Translations under genes and position numbers: made by a program
Notes under the pieces: model-generated
What the model saw: only the letters and a program-made list of their open reading frames with translations
Told to the model about the DNA's origin: nothing
Databases searched by the model: none
NCBI GenBank assembly: GCA_020344215.1
Contig: CP070815.1
Coordinates: forward strand, 1,773,865 to 1,821,837
Direction: 5' to 3'
From: Gemmatimonadota bacterium
GTDB taxonomy: Bacteria; Gemmatimonadota; Gemmatimonadetes; Palauibacterales; KS3-K002
DNA: 47,973 nucleotides
Shown here: positions 1 to 8,781 of the stretch, in pieces
Position numbering within the stretch: position 1 is the first letter of the stretch
Layout: each line of letters opens with the position of its first letter

Positions 1-2
1 AG

Positions 3-1523
3 CTGGGTAGCGAGTTCATGCCGCCGCTGAAGGAGGGGTCGATCCTCTTCATGCCGACGACGGTGCCCGGTGTGTCGATCGCCCAGGCCCGCGAGGTGAT
101 GCGTCATCAGGACAGCGTGCTAGCTGCGTTTCCCGAGACCGACATCGTTCTCGGTAAGGTTGGCCGCGCCACGACCGCCACCGACCCGGCTCCGCTCTCG
201 ATGTGGGAGACGACGATCACGCTGAAGCCGGAGGATGAGTGGCGGCCGGGCATGACCTACGAACGCCTTGTCGCCGAAATGGACCGGGCGACCAGGGTGC
301 CCGGCGTCACCAACTCCTGGACCATGCCGATCAAGGGCCGGATCGACATGCTGGCCACCGGAGTGCGAACGCCGGTGGGCATCAAGATCTTCGGTCCGAA
401 TCTCGATACGCTTCAGATGCTTGGCGAAAGGGTGGAGCGGATCGTCCAGCAGGTACCGGGGACCCGCAGCGCCTTCGCCGAGCGTGGCGTATCGGGCTAC
501 TACGTCGACATCGACATCGACCGAACCGAGGCGGCGCGCTACGGGCTCAACGTCGGCGACGTGCACCGGGCGATCATGGCCACGGTGGGCGGCTTCACCG
601 CCGCCTACACGGTGGAGGGACGGGAGCGTTACGCAGTGAACGTCCGCTACCCCCGCGAGTTGCGCGACGACCTCGACAAGCTGCGAGAGGTCACCATCCC
701 CGCCATGGGCGGACAGGTGCAGATCCCGCTGGGCCAGGTCGCTAGCGTCGAGCTGACGCAGGGCGCGATGGCGGTGAAGACCGAAAACGCGTTCCCGGTC
801 ACTACGATCTTCGTCGACAACGGCGAGCGCGACGTGGGAAGCTACGTGCGCGAGGCGCAGCAGCGGGTCAACGCGCAGCTGACCCTGCCCGCCGGCTACA
901 CGCTGATGTGGAGCGGCCAGTACGAGTTCATGCAGAGGGTGCGTGAGAAGCTGAAGGTGGTGGTGCCGGTGACGCTGGGCATCATCTTCCTCCTGCTCTA
1001 CCTGAACTTCCGCGGTGTCGCCGAGTCGCTGATTGTCATGCTGGCGCTGCCGTTCTCGGTGGTGGGCGGCATCTGGTTCTTGTGGGCGTTGGGTTACAAC
1101 ACCAGCGTCGCCGTCTGGGTCGGCTTCATCGCGCTGGCCGGGGTCGCCGCCGAAACAGGAGTGGTGATGCTCATCTACCTGGACGAAGCGTTCGAGCGGC
1201 GCAGCCGCGAGGGCCAGATGCGCGACGCGGCGGACGTAGCGGCGGCGGTGCGGGAGGGTGCGTTGGAGCGCCTGCGCCCGGTATTAATGACCGTCACCGC
1301 CATCATCATGGGCCTGTTGCCGATCCTCTGGAGTCGAGGCACGGGCGCGGACGTGATGAAACGGATCGCCGCGCCGATGGTCGGCGGCATGCTCACGGCA
1401 ACGCTGTTGACCTTGGCGGTGATCCCGGCGATCTACCTGGTCTGGCGTCGCTGGCAGGTGGGGCGCCAAGCGCCGGAGCTGGCACCGGAAGAGTGGCTCG
1501 GTGAGCCGGCGATGGTTTCTTAG
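3..1523 (+). CDS. cusA: Heavy-metal RND efflux pump, CusA type (5' end outside window)
   Basis: This is the C-terminal 506 residues of an inner-membrane proton/metal antiporter of the HME-RND family, which exports Cu(I)/Ag(I) or related cations through a CusB/CusC-type tripartite system. The reading frame is open from base 3 with no start, so the true start lies upstream; the internal ATG at 18 is within the conserved stretch LGSEFMPPLKEGSILFMPTT. The porter region carries MPIKGRIDMLATG, typical of CusA/CzcA proteins, then AARYGLNVGDVHRAI. The last third (from about 960 bp) shows the terminal block of membrane helices (GIIFLLLYLNFRG, LIVMLALPFSVVGGIWFLW, MTVTAIIMGLLPILWS). Met-rich porter motifs and the copper genes downstream favour Cu/Ag over Zn/Co/Cd, but specificity is inferred. 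Confidence 0.93.
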   Translation: MGSEFMPPLKEGSILFMPTTVPGVSIAQAREVMRHQDSVLAAFPETDIVLGKVGRATTATDPAPLSMWETTITLKPEDEWRPGMTYERLVAEMDRATRVPGVTNSWTMPIKGRIDMLATGVRTPVGIKIFGPNLDTLQMLGERVERIVQQVPGTRSAFAERGVSGYYVDIDIDRTEAARYGLNVGDVHRAIMATVGGFTAAYTVEGRERYAVNVRYPRELRDDLDKLREVTIPAMGGQVQIPLGQVASVELTQGAMAVKTENAFPVTTIFVDNGERDVGSYVREAQQRVNAQLTLPAGYTLMWSGQYEFMQRVREKLKVVVPVTLGIIFLLLYLNFRGVAESLIVMLALPFSVVGGIWFLWALGYNTSVAVWVGFIALAGVAAETGVVMLIYLDEAFERRSREGQMRDAADVAAAVREGALERLRPVLMTVTAIIMGLLPILWSRGTGADVMKRIAAPMVGGMLTATLLTLAVIPAIYLVWRRWQVGRQAPELAPEEWLGEPAMVS

Positions 1524-1567
1524 ATGAGGACGACAAGCACGTATTCAACAACGGAAGGAATGCACGC

Positions 1568-2131
1568 ATGAGGACACGGCTGCTGATCTGGATTCTGGCC
1601 GGGGCGCTCGCGTTACCCGCGGCGCTGGTTGGCCAGGAGCATCGAGAACGCCACGACCGGCTGGCGAGCCAGAGCGCCATGATGATGGGCACGGGCCAGG
1701 AGCACGCGATGATCGGCATCGGGATGATGATCCAGCCCGGTTCGGATTTCCTGCTCGAACAAAAGGAGGCGCTGAAGCTGACCGACGAACAGCTGCAGCG
1801 TCTGCAGGAGCTTGAGGACGAGTTGTCAGCGCTCCACCAGGCTCACATGAGTCAGGTGATGCCGCAGCGCCAGCGCGCGACGGAGGCGCTGCACGCCGAG
1901 CAGCCCGACCTGGACGCGTACGAGTCGGCGCTGGAGGCGTGGGCGGCGGAGCATGTGAGGATGCAGGTCGCGATGGCGCGCTATTGGCAGCGGGCGCTGG
2001 CCGTGCTCAACGACGAGCAGCGATCCAACTTGCACTTCGGTCTGCATCTCATGCACCAGATGCGCGGGCAGATGGGTGAGGGCATGAAGCGCGGCGGCAT
2101 GACGGAGTCTCACGAGGACGGCGGTCACTAG
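1568..2131 (+). CDS. Spy/CpxP-like periplasmic metal-resistance protein
   Basis: 187 residues. An N-terminal signal peptide (MRTRLLIWILAGALALPAALVGQ) indicates export to the periplasm. The mature part is rich in Met and His (MMMGTGQEHAMIGIGMM near residue 40 and HLMHQMRGQMGEGMKRGGM near the end), as in copper-binding periplasmic proteins. It is predicted to be helical and carries the LTxxQ-type motif LTDEQ and a second copy, LNDEQ, which defines Spy/LTXXQ chaperone-like proteins. GGAAGGAA upstream supports the ATG at 1568. It lies 44 bp after cusA and before the copper ATPase, so it probably buffers copper or protects exported proteins from it; that role is inferred from context. Confidence 0.8.
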   Translation: MRTRLLIWILAGALALPAALVGQEHRERHDRLASQSAMMMGTGQEHAMIGIGMMIQPGSDFLLEQKEALKLTDEQLQRLQELEDELSALHQAHMSQVMPQRQRATEALHAEQPDLDAYESALEAWAAEHVRMQVAMARYWQRALAVLNDEQRSNLHFGLHLMHQMRGQMGEGMKRGGMTESHEDGGH

Positions 2132-2236
2132 CACCGCAGGAGGCGGCGACCGGACGTTCGGCGCCCGGTCGTGGTTCAACCTGCCAGACAGCTAGCCCAG
2201 GCGCTTTATTAGCGGCCAAAGTGAGGACAGCGAGCG

Positions 2237-4225
2237 GTGTCTCACGATCACGAACGACAGGGCGGCCAGGACCACCATGCACACATGGTGTCGGACTTCC
2301 GTCGCCGGTTTTGGGTCTCGCTGATCCTCACGGTCCCAGTCCTCGCGCTGGCGCCGCTCATCCAGCGGTTCCTGGGCATCGAGCGAGTGCTCGATTTCCG
2401 CGGTGCCCCCTACGTTCAATTTCTCTTCGCCACTGCCGTCTACTTCTACGGCGGCTATCCGTTCCTCAAGGGTTTCGTCGGCGAGCTCGGCAAGCGGCAG
2501 CCGGGGATGATGACGCTCATCGCCGTGGCCATCACCGTCGCCTACGCCTACAGCAGCGCCGTGGTCTTCGGGCTGCCGGGGGATGTGTTCTTCTGGGAGC
2601 TGGCCACGCTGATCGACATCATGCTGCTCGGCCATTGGGTCGAGATGCGCTCGGTGATGGGCGCGTCGCGGGCGTTGCAGAAGCTGGTCGAGCTGCTGCC
2701 GGCCGAGGCGCACCGCTTGAAATATGACGGCTCGGCCGAGGACGTGCCGGTGACCGAGATCCAGCCCGGCGATCGCGTGCTGGTGAAGCCGGGCGAAAAG
2801 ATCCCCGTCGACGGGGTGGTGGTCGACGGGCGAACCACCGTCAACGAAGCGGCGCTCACCGGAGAGAGCAAGCCGGTGGAGAAAGGCGAAGAGGACGAGG
2901 TGATCGCCGGCGCCGTGAACGGCGAGTCGGCCGTAACGATCGAGGTGAAGAGAACGGGCGACGATACCTACCTGTCGCAGGTGGTGGAGATGGTCAGGCG
3001 GGCGCAGGGTGCTCGCTCGCGCACCCAGGATCTGGCGAACCGTGCGGCGCTGTGGCTGACGGTCGTAGCGGTGGGCGTCGGCGCGCTGACCTTGGCGGCC
3101 TGGCTGCTGGCGGGCCGCGATTTCAACTTCGCTCTCGGCCGCATGGTCACTGTGATGGTGATCACCTGCCCGCATGCCCTCGGCCTGGCGATCCCGCTGG
3201 TGGTGGCGGTTTCGACGGGCCTGTCAGCAGGCCAGGGCTTGCTGATCCGTGATCGCACGGCGTTCGAGCGGGCGCGTAACCTGGACGCGATTGTCTTTGA
3301 CAAGACGGGCACGCTGACGCGCGGCGAGTTCGGCGTCACGGACGTGGTGAGCTTGGGTGAGCTGGACGAAGCGGAGATCCTGCAGCTGGCGGCGTCGCTG
3401 GAGAGCCAGTCGGAGCATCCCATCGCGGCGGGCGTGGTGCGTGGCGCGGAGGAGCGCGAGGTGTCGTACAGCGCGCCGCGCGACTTCCGGGCGATACCGG
3501 GGAAGGGAGCCGAGGCCGATGTCGATGGGCGGACCGTGAAGGTGGTCAGCCCGGGCTACCTGCAGGAGCACGGCCTCACTGCGGAGAGCGAACGTGTGGA
3601 CGAGCTGACCGGGGAGGGGAAGACGGTCGTCTACGTCCTCGTCGATGACGAGGTACGCGGCGCCATCGCCCTAGCGGACATCATCCGAGAGGAGTCGCAC
3701 GAGGCGCTGCGGCGCCTCAAGCAGATGGGCATCCAGGTGATGATGCTCACCGGCGACGCCGAGGCGGTAGCCCGCTGGGTCGCCAACGAGCTGGAGTTGG
3801 ACGATTACTTCGCCGAGGTATTGCCGGACCAGAAGGCTGACAAGATCAAAGAGGTGAAATCGCGCGGGCTGACCGTAGCGATGACCGGCGACGGCGTGAA
3901 CGACGCGCCGGCGCTGGTGGAGGCGGACGTCGGCATCGCGATCGGCGCGGGCACCGACGTGGCGGTGGAGTCGGCGGACATCGTGCTGGTTCGCTCCGAC
4001 CCGCGGGACGTGACGTCGCTGGTGGGGCTGGCCAGGGCGACTTATCGGAAGATGGTGCAGAACCTCTGGTGGGCGACGGGCTACAACGTGGTGGCGATCC
4101 CGTTGGCGGCGGGCGTGCTCCACGGGGCGGGCATCGTGCTGTCGCCGGCGGCGGGCGCCGTGCTGATGTCCCTGTCCACCGTGATCGTCGCCGTCAACGC
4201 CAGGCTGCTGGGCCGAACCGACTAG
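2237..4225 (+). CDS. copB: P1B-type copper-exporting ATPase, CopB class
   Basis: 662-residue heavy-metal P-type ATPase that uses ATP to pump copper across the inner membrane. It begins with a His-rich tail (SHDHERQGGQDHHAHM) instead of an HMA domain. The ion-path helix carries C311-P-H (ITCPHALGLAIPL), the signature of the CopB (P1B-3) subgroup rather than the CPC of CopA. Other signatures are LTGES (actuator), DKTGT with phosphorylated Asp355, the SEHPIA nucleotide-binding HP motif, MLTGD and TGDGVNDAPAL (P domain). The start is GTG at 2237, immediately followed by the His-rich tail. The stop overlaps the convergent copZ-like gene by four bases (CTAG). Confidence 0.93.
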   Translation: MSHDHERQGGQDHHAHMVSDFRRRFWVSLILTVPVLALAPLIQRFLGIERVLDFRGAPYVQFLFATAVYFYGGYPFLKGFVGELGKRQPGMMTLIAVAITVAYAYSSAVVFGLPGDVFFWELATLIDIMLLGHWVEMRSVMGASRALQKLVELLPAEAHRLKYDGSAEDVPVTEIQPGDRVLVKPGEKIPVDGVVVDGRTTVNEAALTGESKPVEKGEEDEVIAGAVNGESAVTIEVKRTGDDTYLSQVVEMVRRAQGARSRTQDLANRAALWLTVVAVGVGALTLAAWLLAGRDFNFALGRMVTVMVITCPHALGLAIPLVVAVSTGLSAGQGLLIRDRTAFERARNLDAIVFDKTGTLTRGEFGVTDVVSLGELDEAEILQLAASLESQSEHPIAAGVVRGAEEREVSYSAPRDFRAIPGKGAEADVDGRTVKVVSPGYLQEHGLTAESERVDELTGEGKTVVYVLVDDEVRGAIALADIIREESHEALRRLKQMGIQVMMLTGDAEAVARWVANELELDDYFAEVLPDQKADKIKEVKSRGLTVAMTGDGVNDAPALVEADVGIAIGAGTDVAVESADIVLVRSDPRDVTSLVGLARATYRKMVQNLWWATGYNVVAIPLAAGVLHGAGIVLSPAAGAVLMSLSTVIVAVNARLLGRTD

Positions 4226-4434
4226 TCCGCAACGGTCGCCTGGTATCCGGCCGCCTCGACAGCGCTTAGCAGCGCGCCGCTCGATACGCAGCCCTCGACC
4301 TCGAGGGTCGCGCGCTTCTCCTCCAGCGACACGGCGGCGATCTGAACACCGGCCACACGGGCCAGGGCCGACTTCACCGCGTTGGCGCAGCCGCCGCAGC
4401 TCATTCCCTCGACCTCTAGCGTGATCTTCTTCAT
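4222..4434 (-). CDS. copZ: CopZ-like HMA-domain copper chaperone
   Basis: A 70-residue free-standing heavy-metal-associated domain: MKKITLEVEGMSCGGCANAV then a beta-alpha-beta-beta-alpha-beta pattern ending AAGYQATVAD. The MSCGGC motif (MxCxxC, residues 11-16) binds Cu(I). The protein should carry copper in the cytosol to an exporter or a CsoR/CueR-type sensor. The ATG at 4434 is preceded by GGGAG; an in-frame ATG at 4446, preceded by GGAG, would add MGDP. The gene faces copB and shares its stop region (4-bp overlap), so the two mRNAs are antisense at their ends. A much longer open frame runs upstream on this strand, but it is the shadow of the oxidoreductase gene. Confidence 0.92.
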   Translation of the reverse strand: MKKITLEVEGMSCGGCANAVKSALARVAGVQIAAVSLEEKRATLEVEGCVSSGALLSAVEAAGYQATVAD

Positions 4435-4527
4435 CGGGTCTCCCATCGTCTTCTCCGGTTGACGGTTGGCGAGTTCAGTCACTACCGTACTCGACCGTTG
4501 CAACAGTAGGGACCACTCGACGGTGGA

Positions 4528-6594
4528 ATGATGAAGGTCTTCACCACGGCCTGCCCGCGCAACTGCTACAGCACCTGCGCCATGAAGGTGGAGGTGGAGG
4601 ACGGGCGCATCCGCCGTATCGAGCCACACCCGGGCAACGCGGCCACGCCCGGCGGCGCCTGCCTCAAGGGGCTCAGCTACGTGGAGCGGGTCTATCACCC
4701 GGGTCGCGTCCTCTACCCGCTGCGGCGCCTCCCGGAGACCGGCGGCTTCGAGCGGATCTCCTGGGACGAGGCGCTGGACACGATCGCCGTGAAGTTGACC
4801 GAGCTGCGGGCAGACCCCGGACCGCAGAGCCTGCTCTACTACAGCGGCAGTGGTACGAAGGGCATCCTCAAGGGTGCGGGTAGGGAGTTCTGGCGGCTGT
4901 ACGGCGGTTGCACCGCGACCTACGGCGACCTCTGCTGGCCTGCGGGACTGGAGGCGACACGGCTGACGCTGGGCGAGAACAAGCATAGCGCGCCGTGGGA
5001 CATCGCGGACGCCAGGCTGATCGTTCTCTGGGGCAAGAACGCCGCTGAGACGAACATCCACCAGATGAGCTTCATCGACCGGGCGCTCGACGCTGGCGCG
5101 AAGCTGGTCGTCATCGATCCGCGCCGCACTCAGTCGGCGGAGCGCGCCGATCTGCTCATCCAGCCTCGACCCGGAACGGACGGCGCTCTGGCGCTGGCGA
5201 TTGCCCACCTGCTCATCGCGGGCGGCCGGATCGATCGAGAGTTCATCGACAAGCACGTACACGGTTTCCCCGCTTTTGCCGCCAGTGTGGCGAAGTTCAC
5301 GGCCGAGAGGGCTGCGGAGATCACCGACGTGCCGGTCGAGTACATCGAGCGGCTGGCGGAGTACTTCGCCACGCTGAGGCCGGCGACGATCAGTCCCGGC
5401 TTCGGGATGCAGCGCTTCACCAACAGCGGGCAGACGATGCGTGCGTCGCTGGCGCTGCTGGCGATCACCGGCAACATTGGCAGGCCCGGTGCCGGCTGGG
5501 TCTACGCTAACCTGCAGAGCCACATCTTCGAGACGGTTCGCGACCCGCTCGCTTTCTATCCGCCCGAGAGGCCGGACGGCGTGGTGCGCGTGTCGATCTC
5601 AACGGCGCGCCTGGGTCCCGAGATGTTAGCGACCGAGGATCCGCCGCTGCGCATGATCTGGGTGGAGCGGGGCAACCCGGTCACCCAGAACCCGGAGACG
5701 AACAGGGTGCTCGAGGCGTTTCGCGCCCTGGAGTTCCGGGTCGTGGTCGAGCAGTTCCTCACCGATACGGCGCGCGAGGCCGACATTGTCTTGCCGGCCA
5801 AGACGATGTTCGAGCAGTCGGACGTGATCGGCGCGTACTGGCACTCCTACATCCAGCTCAAGCAGAAGGTGATCGATCCCCCGGGTGAGGTGAAGCCGGA
5901 GACGGAGATCTACAGGCTGCTGGCGCGGCGCCTGGGAATACCGGAAGGCGAGGACCCCGGGGTCTTCCCAGTAAGCGATGATGAGGTCGAGGCCTACCTG
6001 GAGAAGGCGCTTCAGCCGTTCGCGGCGCTGAGCCTGGATCGGCTGCGCCAAGCGCCGCAGCTGGCGCCGGGTCAGCAGGAGGTGGCTTTCTCCGATTTCA
6101 TCTTCGCAACGCCGTCCGGAAAGATCGAGATCGAGTCGGCGGAGGCTGTGGAGCGCTGGGGTGTGGATCGACTGCCGACGTACGAGGAGCCGGCCGAGTC
6201 GGTCCGTCAGCCGCAGCCCGCCGCGGATCTCTACCCGCTCTACATGCTGACGCCGAACACGAAGAACCGGATCCACTCGCAGTTCAACAACCTGAGGATG
6301 ATCCGCCAGTTCGGGGATGAGCCGCTGGCTTATCTGCACCCGGATGATGCGCGGCAACGTGGCATCGGCGACGGCGATTGGGTACGCGTGTTCAACGACC
6401 GCGGCGAGCTGGAGGTCGAGGCGGTGCTGGACAATGGGCTGAAGCGCGGGTGCGTGTGTGTGACCAACGGCTGGTGGATCAGCGAGGGCGGCACCGTGAA
6501 CTTCACTTCCGCCGCGCGCGAGACCGACATGGGGTACGGCGCGGCGTTTCACGAGAACCGGGTCGAGGTCGAGCGGCTGAGCGATGCCGAATAG
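4528..6594 (+). CDS. Molybdopterin (bis-MGD) oxidoreductase, catalytic subunit with N-terminal 4Fe-4S
   Basis: 688-residue member of the DMSO reductase superfamily (BisC-like). The N-terminus binds a 4Fe-4S cluster through C9-x3-C13-x3-C17-x27-C45. The molybdopterin domains follow, with GKNAAETN, VVIDPRRTQSAERADLLIQPRPGTDGA and a C-terminal dinucleotide-binding barrel (LTPNTKNRIHSQFNN, VCVTNGWW). Cys136 in GDLCWPAG sits where the molybdenum ligand is expected, so a Cys-ligated Mo is likely. No Tat signal is visible at the N-terminus, which suggests a cytoplasmic active site. The substrate cannot be read from sequence; the family covers S- and N-oxides, polysulfide, formate and others. The last 11 bp overlap the electron-transfer subunit, implying translational coupling. 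Ninety-three bp separate it from the divergent copZ. Confidence 0.88.
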   Translation: MMKVFTTACPRNCYSTCAMKVEVEDGRIRRIEPHPGNAATPGGACLKGLSYVERVYHPGRVLYPLRRLPETGGFERISWDEALDTIAVKLTELRADPGPQSLLYYSGSGTKGILKGAGREFWRLYGGCTATYGDLCWPAGLEATRLTLGENKHSAPWDIADARLIVLWGKNAAETNIHQMSFIDRALDAGAKLVVIDPRRTQSAERADLLIQPRPGTDGALALAIAHLLIAGGRIDREFIDKHVHGFPAFAASVAKFTAERAAEITDVPVEYIERLAEYFATLRPATISPGFGMQRFTNSGQTMRASLALLAITGNIGRPGAGWVYANLQSHIFETVRDPLAFYPPERPDGVVRVSISTARLGPEMLATEDPPLRMIWVERGNPVTQNPETNRVLEAFRALEFRVVVEQFLTDTAREADIVLPAKTMFEQSDVIGAYWHSYIQLKQKVIDPPGEVKPETEIYRLLARRLGIPEGEDPGVFPVSDDEVEAYLEKALQPFAALSLDRLRQAPQLAPGQQEVAFSDFIFATPSGKIEIESAEAVERWGVDRLPTYEEPAESVRQPQPAADLYPLYMLTPNTKNRIHSQFNNLRMIRQFGDEPLAYLHPDDARQRGIGDGDWVRVFNDRGELEVEAVLDNGLKRGCVCVTNGWWISEGGTVNFTSAARETDMGYGAAFHENRVEVERLSDAE

Positions 6595-7963
6595 CTTCCT
6601 CTTCGACCCCAACCGTTGCACGGGCTGCGGCGCCTGCCGGCTGGCCTGTAGCATCGAGAACCAGCTGGAGCCGGAATACAGCTGGCGCCGTATCGACACG
6701 TTCAACCGCACGCGGCATCCCGGTGTGCCCCTCTATCATCTATCACTCGCGTGCAACCACTGCGCCGAGCCGGAGTGCATGTACGCCTGCCCGGCGCTGG
6801 CCTATACGCGCGACGAGGCCAGCGGTGCGGTCCTACTGAATGAGGACGAGTGTATCGGCTGCAGGTACTGTGCTTGGGCCTGTCCCTACGACGCGCCGGT
6901 GTTTGTGCCGCGGCGCGGCCTGATGGGCAAGTGCACCTTCTGTCACCATCGTCTGCAGGAGGGGCTCGAGCCGGCGTGCGCCGCGCTCTGTCCTACCGGC
7001 GCCCTGGGCTTCGGCGATGTCACCGAGGCTGAACTGGGGAGCGGCATCGCCGGCTTCCCAGCCACCGAGCTCGGTCCGCGCATAAAGATCGAGCCTCTCC
7101 AGGAGAGCCGGCGGCTACCGGTGATGACCGCGCCAGAGGTCGAGTATCCCTACGTCGCGCCGGCCGAGCCGCCGACGACGGGCGTGTCGCTTCGCTCGGA
7201 GTGGTCGCTGATGCTGTTCACCACTCTCATGGCCACGCTGGTGGCGGCCGTCGCCACGACGCTGACATCCGCGTTCTCGCTCAACCCAGTGCTTTTCCTG
7301 GACGCCGCCGCCGTCACCATGGCGCTCGGTGCGCTGCACCTGGGGAAAGTGAGTCGCGCCTACCGAGCCGTCCTCAACGTCCGGCGATCCTGGTTGAGCC
7401 GCGAGATCGTGGCGGTCTCGGGTTTTCTAGCCCTGGCTGCGACGTACCTGTCGCTGGCACCTGAAGCCGGCGTCCTGGGCGGCGCCGCCACGCTCGTCGG
7501 CTTCGCGGGACTGTTGTGCGCCGACCAAGTATACAGCGTCCTCAAGGCTTCGCGGCCCGCACACAGGCACAGCGCCAGCGTGCTCTGGACGGGGTTTTTC
7601 CTGACCGGTGTGTTTGCCGGGAGGGGATGGCTCGCCGCGGTCTTCGGCTTCGGAAAGCTGGCCCTCTACGTCCTGAGGAAGCTCGAGTTCATCGGGACGG
7701 GCCGACCAGTGCGGCCGTTGGTCAGCTTGGCCCGCACCGCCTTTGGCTTCGTGATCCCGATGGGGCTGTGGCTGGCTGGCCCGGAAGACACGCGGCTCTA
7801 CATGGTCGCCGGTGTTCTGCTCGGCGAACTCATCGATCGCGGCGAGTACTACGCCGAACTGGAGTCGGAATCGCCGCGCCGTCAGATGGGGATCGATCTC
7901 GAGGAGCAGCTGCGCGCCGACAGGCCCGCCGCGGCACAGCTGGTCGCTGCGGCCGCGGACTGA
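6584..7963 (+). CDS. Fused 4Fe-4S ferredoxin / membrane-anchor subunit (DmsB-DmsC-like)
   Basis: 459 residues. Residues about 1-150 are a DmsB/NrfC-type electron carrier with four Cys clusters: CTGCGACRLAC, CNHCAEPECMYAC, CIGCRYCAWAC and CTFCH...CAALC. From about residue 205 onward the chain is hydrophobic with around eight predicted membrane helices and an HLGKVSRAYRAVLN segment, resembling the DmsC anchor that exchanges electrons with quinol. It is therefore a one-chain version of the usual DmsB plus DmsC. It starts inside the upstream oxidoreductase gene (11-bp overlap), so both should be made together as a membrane-attached complex. With no Tat signal on the catalytic subunit, a cytoplasm-facing complex is likely. 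Confidence 0.87.
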   Translation: MPNSFLFDPNRCTGCGACRLACSIENQLEPEYSWRRIDTFNRTRHPGVPLYHLSLACNHCAEPECMYACPALAYTRDEASGAVLLNEDECIGCRYCAWACPYDAPVFVPRRGLMGKCTFCHHRLQEGLEPACAALCPTGALGFGDVTEAELGSGIAGFPATELGPRIKIEPLQESRRLPVMTAPEVEYPYVAPAEPPTTGVSLRSEWSLMLFTTLMATLVAAVATTLTSAFSLNPVLFLDAAAVTMALGALHLGKVSRAYRAVLNVRRSWLSREIVAVSGFLALAATYLSLAPEAGVLGGAATLVGFAGLLCADQVYSVLKASRPAHRHSASVLWTGFFLTGVFAGRGWLAAVFGFGKLALYVLRKLEFIGTGRPVRPLVSLARTAFGFVIPMGLWLAGPEDTRLYMVAGVLLGELIDRGEYYAELESESPRRQMGIDLEEQLRADRPAAAQLVAAAAD

Positions 7964-8063
7964 GCATCCCAACTCTTGACTCGCGCCTCGGGCACGTAGG
8001 AAGTTGTCTGGTACGGACGACTCCACACCCCCAATCACACGGGCATGCTCCTGCTGTAAGAGG

Positions 8064-8777
8064 ATGAGAGTTCGTCGAGCGAGTGCCGAGGCCGTTGTGC
8101 TTCTGCTGGTCGCCGGATGTGCGGTGACGGCGCAGGAGGGAGACCGCTACGAGCGCCAGCGCCTGGCGATGGCGAGCCTCATAGAGGCCTACGGGGTCCG
8201 CGATTCGGCGACGCTCGCCGCCATGCGAGCTGTGCCGCGTCACGAGTTCGTGCCCGACGAGTATCTCAACAGGGCCTACGGCGACCATCCGCTCCCCATC
8301 GGTAACGGCCAGACGATCTCACAGCCGTACATCGTCGCGTTCATGACGGAGATCTTGAATCCTGCTCCAAGGATGAAGGTCCTGGAGGTCGGCACGGGGT
8401 CGGGCTACCAGGCGGCTGTGCTGGCACAGATAGGGTGCGAAGTCTACACGATGGAGATCTTTGGGGCGCTGGCGACCAGCGCGCGACTGCGGCTCGGGCG
8501 ACTGGGCTACGGGGACGTGACGGTGCGGCACGCCGACGGTCACTACGGCTGGCCCGACCAGGCGCCGTTCGATGCGGTTATCGTCACAGCGGCGGCGGGT
8601 CACATTCCGCCGGCGCTCGTCGACCAACTTCGGCCGGGCGGCCGGATGATCATCCCGGTGGGAAGCGTCTACGGTATCCAGAACCTCATACTGGTGGAGA
8701 AGCGTTCGGAGGACGACGTCCGCACACGCAACCTGCTGCCCGTGCGATTCGTGCCGATGCTCGAGGGGTTGCGGTAA
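8064..8777 (+). CDS. pcm: Exported lipoprotein, protein-L-isoaspartate O-methyltransferase family
   Basis: 237 residues from the ATG at 8064. The N-terminus is a lipoprotein signal (RRASAEAVVLLLVAGC) with lipobox LVAGC, so the protein is predicted to be exported and lipidated. The rest is a PIMT: AMRAVPRHEFVP, the substrate-loop motif PLPIGNGQTISQPYIVAFM, SAM-binding VLEVGTGSGYQAAVLA and LRPGGRMIIPVG. PIMTs methylate isoaspartate in damaged proteins; an extracytoplasmic copy raises the question of where SAM comes from. An in-frame start at 8004 would bury the signal, so the later ATG is preferred. It ends 4 bp before the next gene. Confidence 0.82.
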   Translation: MRVRRASAEAVVLLLVAGCAVTAQEGDRYERQRLAMASLIEAYGVRDSATLAAMRAVPRHEFVPDEYLNRAYGDHPLPIGNGQTISQPYIVAFMTEILNPAPRMKVLEVGTGSGYQAAVLAQIGCEVYTMEIFGALATSARLRLGRLGYGDVTVRHADGHYGWPDQAPFDAVIVTAAAGHIPPALVDQLRPGGRMIIPVGSVYGIQNLILVEKRSEDDVRTRNLLPVRFVPMLEGLR

Positions 8778-8781
8778 CCCT

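Noticed and set aside
4435..5523. Long minus-strand open frame upstream of copZ
   Set aside because: It is the shadow of the oxidoreductase gene; only the last 70 codons carry a real HMA domain.
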